The notes under the pieces are model-generated. The model worked only from the letters and a program-made list of their open reading frames with translations. It made no database searches and was not told where the DNA came from. A program made the position numbers and the translations under genes. Shown piece after piece: positions 57,192 through 64,000 of a stretch of DNA of 64,000 nt (position 1 is its first letter; each line of letters starts with the position of its first letter). The stretch spans positions 2,827,501 to 2,891,500 of the forward strand of contig NC_092572.1 of NCBI RefSeq assembly GCF_037975245.1, read 5' to 3'. The stretch comes from Apostichopus japonicus (taxonomy: Eukaryota > Echinodermata > Holothuroidea > Aspidochirotida > Stichopodidae).

Positions 57192-57469
57192 CTTTTACAT
57201 AAACGACACAGTCTGTCGCTGTGATGTTTCAGTAGGTGGTTGGCAAACTCCGCATGCGACGACTTCTTTCCAGCTTCACCATCTCCAGATGAAGTTTCAA
57301 ATTCTTTCTTTTGTTATACCCAAGAAGGAAAAGAATCTAAAAGGTACACTCTTGTGCCCTCAGGTTTGACCAGATCGAGACTATAAGCACGTTTCGCTGG
57401 AGGATTACCCCTCGGAGGTCTTCCTCTTGGTCTTTTAGGAGGAGGTGCACCCGCTCCAACACTCTCCAT
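57192..57469 (-). pseudogene. Putative first exon with AT-hook motif
   Basis: From ATG at 57469: MESVGAGAPPPKRPRGRPPR, where PKRPRGRPPRG is an AT-hook-like DNA-binding core, followed by KRAYSLDLVKPEG and LLDSFPSWV. A TAA near 57317 interrupts, but the same frame continues KKEFETSSGDGEAGKK and LLKHHSDRLCRLCKR to a good donor (AAAAG|GTAAGA) at 57192. Downstream exons on the minus strand would lie below 57190, where the dead gypsy element sits. I do not recognise the gene. The stop means a pseudogene or a sequence error. Confidence 0.4.
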
Positions 57470-58494
57470 AGCTATAACGGACAGTGTAGCCTGTCAGAAA
57501 AATTATACTATGCGAGAGTGCATATACAGGTCTAGTGGTGCTGAGATGGGTACACCATATATAGTTGTACACACAGCGTATACACACTACAGTGTGTACA
57601 ATATCGTACGCATATCGGCTATCGAAACTTTTCGGCAACGGTTTTCCGAGCTTGGTAGTCCAATAACCGCGCATGGGCAGTGAATTAATTGTACGCCTCC
57701 CACCCAAAATCACGATATATGGCCTTTAATTTAAAATCTGTGCAGTATTTCTTGTTAATTGATTACCTGTAAGGAAAATACAAACCAGGAAGTTATGCAT
57801 GAAGTTGCTTTTGCGTTGTTCTACTGGAAGTGGAGTAGTTTCATTGTATATACAATTAGTGTAATTGCTTGTCCCCATTTTCAGTTTGGTGTTGCTATCT
57901 TTATTAACATCTTTTTGATTCTTTGATGAAAACCCCGGTATTAAGTGTTAGTCCACTTCATTAAATCATCTTAAATTAATGCGTTTACCAATTTACTTCT
58001 AAAAGGCAAGCTTAGATGATGTTAACACTTTGTATATGAATCCCACCTTATGCATAATGCTATTGTTTTGTTTTTTTGTGGAGATCAAGACTACAACAGC
58101 TCAGTTTGAACAAATCACAGGTAAAGTGTTTGCATGTGATCTACAGAAGAGTACTAGAAGTTGTCAGAAAATGGTTGTTCATTGTGTGAGTCACTTGGAC
58201 CACCATGGATCTTAAAGACTATTGAAAAGCTAGGTTAAAAAAGTCAAGTTTGTTGCAATGGTTTCAGTTTTCTGTAGGTGTTCAATGTTTGGCAGCTAAT
58301 TTGTATTTTTTTTTGCTAATGTAATTGGTATACAGAAATATAATAATAATATAGACATATAAGCAACATTTTATTGACATGCAACTATCAGATTACAGTG
58401 GAAATCCCCTGTGCGAATATTGACATTATTACATATTCGTGTTGGGGCTCTTGATCCTGACCCCTTACAAAGGCAGAGTGTCCATACTTACATC
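57470..58494. other. Non-coding stretch
   Basis: No gene recognised. The last 35 bases (GGCAGAGTGTCC at about 58472) are a partial unit of the 82-bp repeat seen after 60303. Confidence 0.5.
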
Positions 58495-59046
58495 ATATAC
58501 AGGCGCGTATCCAGGATTTTCTAACCCGGGGGGCGCGAATTACTATCTAAGCGGAGCGCCACCATCGGTTGGCGCGGAGCGTACAAGAAAATTTCTGGTT
58601 TCGATACCCCCCAGATCACCGGAAATGGCACTTCTCGGGCTTGATAATGACCAACCACATGTACACTTTTGCCTGAGAACCAAGTATTTCCCAAAAGTTT
58701 TTTTCCATCCATAACCTTTTTGAAGATTGTCACCAGTCACACACCATGTTCGACCTCATTGCATGTCCACTTCAAAACATACCCATAATGTTGCACAAAA
58801 TTCAATCTATGGACAACCAATATAGAAAAACCTCCTTGAACCCCTAATAGACAGGTCAAAATTGCACGAGTAGAGAAAGTATGATGAAGAATGTTGGTGA
58901 GGAAATTTGGAAAATTCAGACACAGTTAATTTATTGGTGTAGAAATATTGCAACCTCTTATAATGGCTATTATAAAACTTGGTTGAAGGGAATGAACAAT
59001 AGCAGATATTTCCGATATCAGGTATATCGAAACCGAACACTACACA

Positions 59047-59476
59047 CATAGGCGTAGGTCCCGTAGGAGGCGGGGGCTGCAGCCCCCCCCCCCCCCGCAA
59101 CCATTTTTTTGGGCACCTACTGAAAGAAAAATAAATAGCAATGAATAGCTTAAAAATTATATCCTTGGTAATTAAAATTAAGTTCTAAGCTTGGCCGACA
59201 TTACTACTGTGAAAGAGAGTTTTGACATACATGGATCTGTATGCTTTTTCTCCATCTACATAAGACATTTCGTTGTTTACATTATAGCATCCGGCGGTAT
59301 ACTGTGCAACTTTGACGGACCGTGCGGTACACGATGCCATGCAATGTAATGATCGATGCTTGCTTATATGATATTGGCATCGACATGTTGAATGCGGGCT
59401 TTGCGGGCGAAAAATTTTGGCTTTTTTCGGGCATAGTCGTTACAGTACCAAATCCAATTGGGCTCCTACGCCTTTG
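59047..59476. mobile_element. 430-bp hAT-like MITE nested in the larger element
   Basis: Tips CATAGGCGTAGG and, read inward from the right, CAAAGGCGTAGG. Flanking 8-mers ACTACACA (59039-59046) and ACTACATA (59477-59484) match at 7 of 8 positions. A C14 run follows the left tip. Non-coding. Confidence 0.75.
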
Positions 59477-59577
59477 ACTACATACATAAACAGTTTTTGA
59501 CGCTGTTCATCGTGGAACATGCATTTCAATGCTCACTGATATGGTGTTATATCTGCTCTTTGCTTTACAATTTCGAA

Positions 59578-59830
59578 CAGGCGTGTAGCGAGTAATTGCC
59601 AAGGGAGGGGCGAAGCCTGTAGGCAAACTATATCAGCGAAGCGCCACCATGAGTTGGCGCGAAGCGTACAAGAAAAATTTTGGCCGAAAATGCCTCCCAG
59701 ATCGCTGGAAATGACACTTCCCAGGCCTTGTAAGTTGCATCTAAGCATTGTCTATTTTGAAATTACTAGCAATGTCATAAAGAAAATTTGCTCGGGGGGG
59801 GGGGGGGCGGTCGCCCCCTTCCCGAAATGC
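59578..59830. mobile_element. Truncated hAT end nested in the larger element
   Basis: Starts CAGGCGTGTAGCGAG and resembles the first 150 bases of the hAT at 2565, with AGCGCCACCATGAGTTGGCGC at about 59640 and the CAGATCGCTGGAAATG block. A G14 run precedes the point (about 59830) where the host element resumes. No matching right tip is seen. Confidence 0.6.
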
Positions 59831-60302
59831 GTCATGTTCCCCGACGACTCGGTCGAGTTCAAGACCAGCCACAGTTGGTTCCATATAGCACAATTGTAAA
59901 ATTGTTTAAGGCGTCCATACACACACACGCGTTATGATAGACCATATAGTATAGTGAGAGAGGAAAATGGAAACGTCAAAAATGGAGTTGTCGGTGTAAG
60001 GGGCAGGGTGAGGCGCACACCCCTCCGTAATCCTTGATCTGTCACTGGCTACCCGGTGTATATAACAGGGATCAGCGCTTTAACTATGACTGTTCCTCTT
60101 TCTCTTCCCGAGGTCTTGGCTAACTTCTACTCCCTACTTTTCTCCCTTTTCTCTCTTTTTTTCATTTTCTTTCCCTTCCTTTCTCTCCTCCTTTTCTTTT
60201 TTTCCCCCTCCTTTTCCCTTTTTTCTTCTCTTTTTTTCTCTCATCTTTTCCTTACCCGGGGGGCACGCGCCCCCAACGCCCCCCCCCCTGGATACGCACC
60301 TG

Positions 60303-60520
60303 ATATAGTACTGGCTCTTAGCTGCATAAAAGCCCTACATGGCAGAGTGTCCTTTAATAATGGGCTCTAGTCCATATTTATATCCTATAGTACTGGCTGT
60401 CAGCTGCATGAAAGTTTTACGTGGCAGAGTGTCCTTCAATAATGCGATCTAGTCCATATTTACAACCTATAGAACTAGCTCTCAGCTGCATGAAAGCCCT
60501 ACACGGCAGAGTGTCCGGGA
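60303..60520. repeat. 82-bp tandem repeat
   Basis: GTACTGGCTCTTAGCTGCAT-type starts at 60308, 60390 and 60472, with GGCAGAGTGTCC in each unit. A partial unit lies on the other side of the hAT element, before 58495. Confidence 0.85.
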
Positions 60521-62272
60521 GGGGACATTTTTTTAGTGGAATCTGTTTGTTTAAATCGTAAGTGCTTAAAGGCAAAGCAGCCCTATTTGTAAATTCCCTA
60601 ACTAGACAAACGAATATCGAATGTTCACAGTTTTGGCTGAAATAACAAGAAATGATTAAATATTTTGAAAATTGTCTTTAATTTAATGTTCTTAAAGGTT
60701 ATGCGTTAGAAACATTATTACTTAGGGACATCGGTCACACAATACAGTAGCAGGTAAAAACAATGCACATATATAGACTACTTGGAAAGCCCACTTTTCC
60801 TCAAAAATGTTTTCTTTTCTCTTGATGTAAGCACTCTGGAAAGACGTCTTAGTCCATCAGCCTCGGTCATCGGCTACCGGTATCAAATGACCAGAGAAAG
60901 GCTCATAACGAATGTTGGCAAGGCATACACAACTAGAGTTGCCAGGTTTCAAGTTGCTTTATCTGACTAATTTGCCGGGCCTGTTTACAAATGTTCCTGG
61001 CCGATCATTTGGACAGTTAACTGATTTTTGAAAACCGGTGTATGATTGTGCCCCCCCCCTTCCCCTTTGATTTTTTTCTGCGTACGTGCATAACTTCATG
61101 TGCATATTTGGTACTAAATTTACTTGTGATATTTATTTCGTTAATTACAGATTGAAGTCATTACTTTACCCTCAGCAAATAGTGGTATAGCCCAACCACT
61201 GCTTAAACTGAAGGCGAGTTAATCCCACGAATTACTCTGAATAAATGTATGGAAAACTCATTATTGATTGTCCCAATCACTGTAATAGGCATTATAAGTC
61301 ATGTAAATAGCTGCAACTTCAATCAAACTCCATTAAAGATTGACCATTTTACAAGTCATTTCTCAATTCTAGTTTAATTATGAATAAACATTAGCTAGTT
61401 ATGTATATCGATAATGTACAAGGAGTGACTGATTAATTTTCTGTTTTATTATTTTAATTCTGTAATTTTCTGTCTTATCCCTTCGTTTTCAAAACCTCGG
61501 TTCAAGGACACTGAACTCACGTTTATGGCATAAGGCGACTTTTTGAAATATTTTGTCTTCTCTGAACAGAGAAAACATCTCCCTCTTTGAATTATTCATA
61601 CGGGCTTGTAATTAGGCGTTAACTTATTAAGGGCTAAATAAACACTGATTTAGAGTTGTAATTCAATTTTAATGGCACTTCAGCTAGAACTACCAATTCT
61701 GCAGCCCATATATTTGTGGTTTTTTTAGGGGGGGGGGGCGTATGATCAACAGGATGTCAACGCGACATTGTAGACCTACGAACAAGTCTATATAACATTC
61801 CTGTAACTGGATTATGGAAACGGGTAAATTCTCTAACTGTTCTAATTGTGCAGGCTGTCCGCAGCATGCAGTAAAGGTTTAGTTTATTTAAAGTCACTCT
61901 GTCTGGACAAATTAAACATTTACAATTCAAAAGGGTAGACTGTATAGGCCATACATTTTGGTCACTTTTAATTGTTAGAAGTTTTCAAAGAGTACTTTCC
62001 TGGGGGTAATAAATAACTGTTTAAATTGTGCTCAGACATTCTAAATGATGTCACGAGATGATTGAAAGTCCCAATGAGGTACATTTCCTCCAGGGTAGTT
62101 ATAAACTAAATACACTAACACCCTGTTTCAATCAGATATCCCACTATTTTCATCTAGATCTGTGTACAGAAAGAAGCAATGGAATAGTAAAACAGTCAAG
62201 GCAAAGCCTGCAACTTGAAAATGAAATTTGTTTTTGAAATTAGAACCTAAATGCTGTCTTCTTTCTGAACAG
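60521..62272. other. Non-coding stretch
   Basis: No gene recognised. C9 at 61051 and G11 at 61728. Confidence 0.5.
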
Positions 62273-62430
62273 TTTGATGTTGATCTTATTGGTCCTCTGC
62301 CAGTGGCAGCTGCCAAGCGACTGCACATAATAACACTGTGTGACTTCTGTTCAAAGTGGCCTGAGACTAAGGCAGTGCCTGACAAGACTGCAGCATCAAC
62401 TTCTTATTTCATAACTGATGTGATGATGAG
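62273..62430 (+). pseudogene. Integrase core exon (first part), gypsy-type
   Basis: Between acceptor TCTGAACAG (62272) and donor GATGAG|GTAACC lies FDVDLIGPLPVAAAKR, LHIITLCDFCSKWPETKAVP and DKTAASTSYFITDVMM, the first half of a gypsy integrase core, including its first catalytic D (VDLIGPLP). The donor leaves phase 2, which fits the exon at 63553. A spliced integrase-derived gene is indicated instead of an intact retroelement. Confidence 0.65.
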
Positions 62431-63552
62431 GTAACCATGTCTAAAACATTTAATAATTTTCTGTAGTTAGTGCCAATAATGAATGGCATCATATCTGTTT
62501 TTTGTACCATGCAAATAAGTGAAATACCTGATAGCGCATAACAGAATGGGTGACACTACTCTCTTTGAGTATAACTATTTCCACATAGCTTAACAGCATA
62601 CAGACAGGTCATGAAGGTAGTTGAGAACCGAGAGAGTGTACTGTAAATCTTTGCAGGTGTAGTCCCCATTAACGAGTTTATCTGTAAAAAGTTTCTGTTC
62701 CTATATATACTTGCGAAGCTTCAAACTCTAGTTTTTAAGTGGCATATAGCCAGACAGTTGTCTTCATTTGGTCTACATGCCCAAAAAGAGATTTGCCTGG
62801 ACCTGTTTCACAGAAGCAGACACAGTTTATTTGTTCAAACAAATGTGGATGAGTAATTAATTAAGAACACATTCCACAGCTAGACATCAACTATTGTGTG
62901 TTGTTTTTCAAAAAAGTGTAGGACAGTTTGATATTGTAACCACAGGGAACTTTTCTGTTTAGACGGTTTAAACTTATTACTACTTGGCTGTTTCGACAGG
63001 AACTTTGACAATATAAGAGTGATAATGTTTCAACTGAGTTTTGTTACCATATTTCTCTGTTACGTCCCTAGAGGAAAATTGCTAAATGTGTTTGGTGTGT
63101 ATTGGTGAGGGATATGTTCTGAATCCTGGGGAAGGGGTCCCTTTTTTGGCAAAATAAGGCACTTGTTAAGGTCTCTTGATGCAAAATGATGTATAATAGT
63201 ACATTTTACTATAACAATGGTTAGCCAGCATTATTTGTTTTTGCATTTGGGTCATACAGAGGGTGTTTTGAACACCCATGTATCCTGATTCAGGACAATT
63301 TATGACATGCAATCTCCAATAAAACAAAAGTTGAGCCAGTAAGCCCATAAACATGTAGGTGTCACAATAAAAATATCATCCAATTAACTTAATGCCTAAG
63401 CAAAGTTCAGTTGTACACTAACAGTCTACACTCAACCAATATGGTGAATGTTAATTATCTTTGAAGTGGAGCTTAAACATAAACCTTTCAAGATGATTAT
63501 TTATTTTAAATATGACTTACAGTGTGGCATTCACTACTCATATTTTGCACAG
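62431..63552. other. Presumed intron, no other feature
   Basis: AT-rich, with GT-AG ends matching the two flanking integrase exons in phase. No ORF of interest. Confidence 0.45.
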
Positions 63553-63655
63553 ATTTGATTGTACTGACATTCTCATCTCTGACCACCAATGAAGTTAGTA
63601 TGTATGAAGTTAACAGAAGACTCCAGAAGACATGTCTAGACAATTTTCTTGGCAG
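63553..63655 (+). pseudogene. Integrase core exon (second part), frameshifted
   Basis: After acceptor TTTTGCACAG the text reads (R)FDCTDILISDHQ, equivalent to the FGCPDVIISDQG block with the second catalytic D, but the frame then meets TGA at 63590. A shifted frame continues NEVSMYEVNRRLQ, which is the expected following text, so one or two bases were lost here. It ends at a weak donor GGCAG|GTTAAT. A dead or dying copy. Confidence 0.55.
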
Positions 63656-64000
63656 GTTAATTGTTGCCGAAAATAATCCTGTCTTTCACTCTAACATATA
63701 ATGGGAGATAATTTGGTTGGCTGCTACACGTTTAAGCAACGACAGGTCATTGAGTTTTACACTGTCAGTCGTTCGGTGGAAATCCATTTATTTTGCATTT
63801 CCAGTTGACGCGATGCGACGCTCGAAATTCGTCATCACCTCATTACTTTATTAAATAACAAATAAGAAGGCGTGTTTCTTGGTTATGGAAATTGTGTTCA
63901 AGATAAGTTCTCATAGTAAAACATATAACCGACCATATTCTGCTTTCTGTTGTAACTTTTGCAGTTATGGAGTTTTCTGTAAGTCTTAACGACAAACCCG
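63656..64000. other. Non-coding end of window
   Basis: Nothing recognised; later exons of the integrase-derived gene could lie beyond the window. Confidence 0.4.

Larger units (their letters stand above)
58500..60302. mobile_element. hAT-type element (copies C+B) with nested insertions
   Basis: 1803 bp from CAGGCGCGTATCCAGG to its inverse CCTGGATACGCACCTG. It is flanked by a 5-bp repeat ATATA (58495-58499 and 60303-60307); removing the element and one ATATA restores a unit of the 82-bp tandem repeat. The outer parts match 52708-53842 in reverse orientation, including the GCGCCA palindrome (58549-58583) and a long polypyrimidine tract (60100-60260). The interior carries a 430-bp MITE and a further hAT fragment. 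No transposase. A 5-bp duplication would place it in a hAT subgroup different from the 8-bp element at 2565. Confidence 0.75.

Overview
This window looks like nuclear DNA of an animal, most likely a marine invertebrate. The evidence is a multi-exon gene with GT-AG introns, many (AT)n and (ACAT)n microsatellites, numerous transposons of animal type (Ty3/gypsy, hAT, CACTA-like, a LINE), and frequent AGGCCTA words of the kind seen in echinoderms. An echinoderm-like deuterostome is my best guess, not a proven one. Most of the window is mobile DNA or non-coding; one spliced gene dominates the middle.

Layout. 1-880: 5' flank with a relic of a spliced gypsy-type integrase exon. 881-18224: a Ty3/gypsy LTR retrotransposon (1000-17939) inserted in a microsatellite. 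It has 1.2-kb LTRs, a tRNA-Leu primer site, gag, a -1 frameshift site, pol, and an extra ORF3 with two C2H2 zinc fingers behind a strong splice acceptor. A 4.5-kb hAT transposon (2565-7087) has landed in its leader, carrying a 247-bp mini-element with a telomere-like core, and a 3.5-kb CACTG-ended transposon (10811-14300) has landed in pol. gag and pol are broken; ORF3 is open. 18225-26980: non-coding, microsatellites and homopolymers.

26830-43170: a CRE-rich block with a doubtful exon, then a 14-exon plus-strand gene (28037-40641, predicted 1680 aa, all splice phases consistent). It matches the DUF6729-type family of uncharacterised animal proteins and, by my reading, its second half has a MULE-like RNase H/DDE layout. 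Its second exon lies in a near-perfect tandem triplication (3 x about 1048 bp) that keeps the reading frame. Its 3' flank is a 183/330-bp tandem repeat array.

43171-52000: no gene found. 52000-54640: a small inverted-repeat element, then a decayed LINE 3' end split by a non-autonomous hAT element. 54780-56900 (minus): a decayed second gypsy element whose RT is split by a minisatellite. 57192-57469 (minus): a possible exon with an AT-hook. 58500-60302: another hAT element of the same terminal family, itself containing a 430-bp MITE and a hAT fragment, inserted in an 82-bp tandem repeat. 62273-63655: two phase-matched exons of a decayed gypsy-type integrase.

The autonomous-type hAT and the dispersed hAT copies share terminal sequences and a subterminal palindrome, so one transposase may once have served them all. 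All calls come from reading the sequence without database searches.
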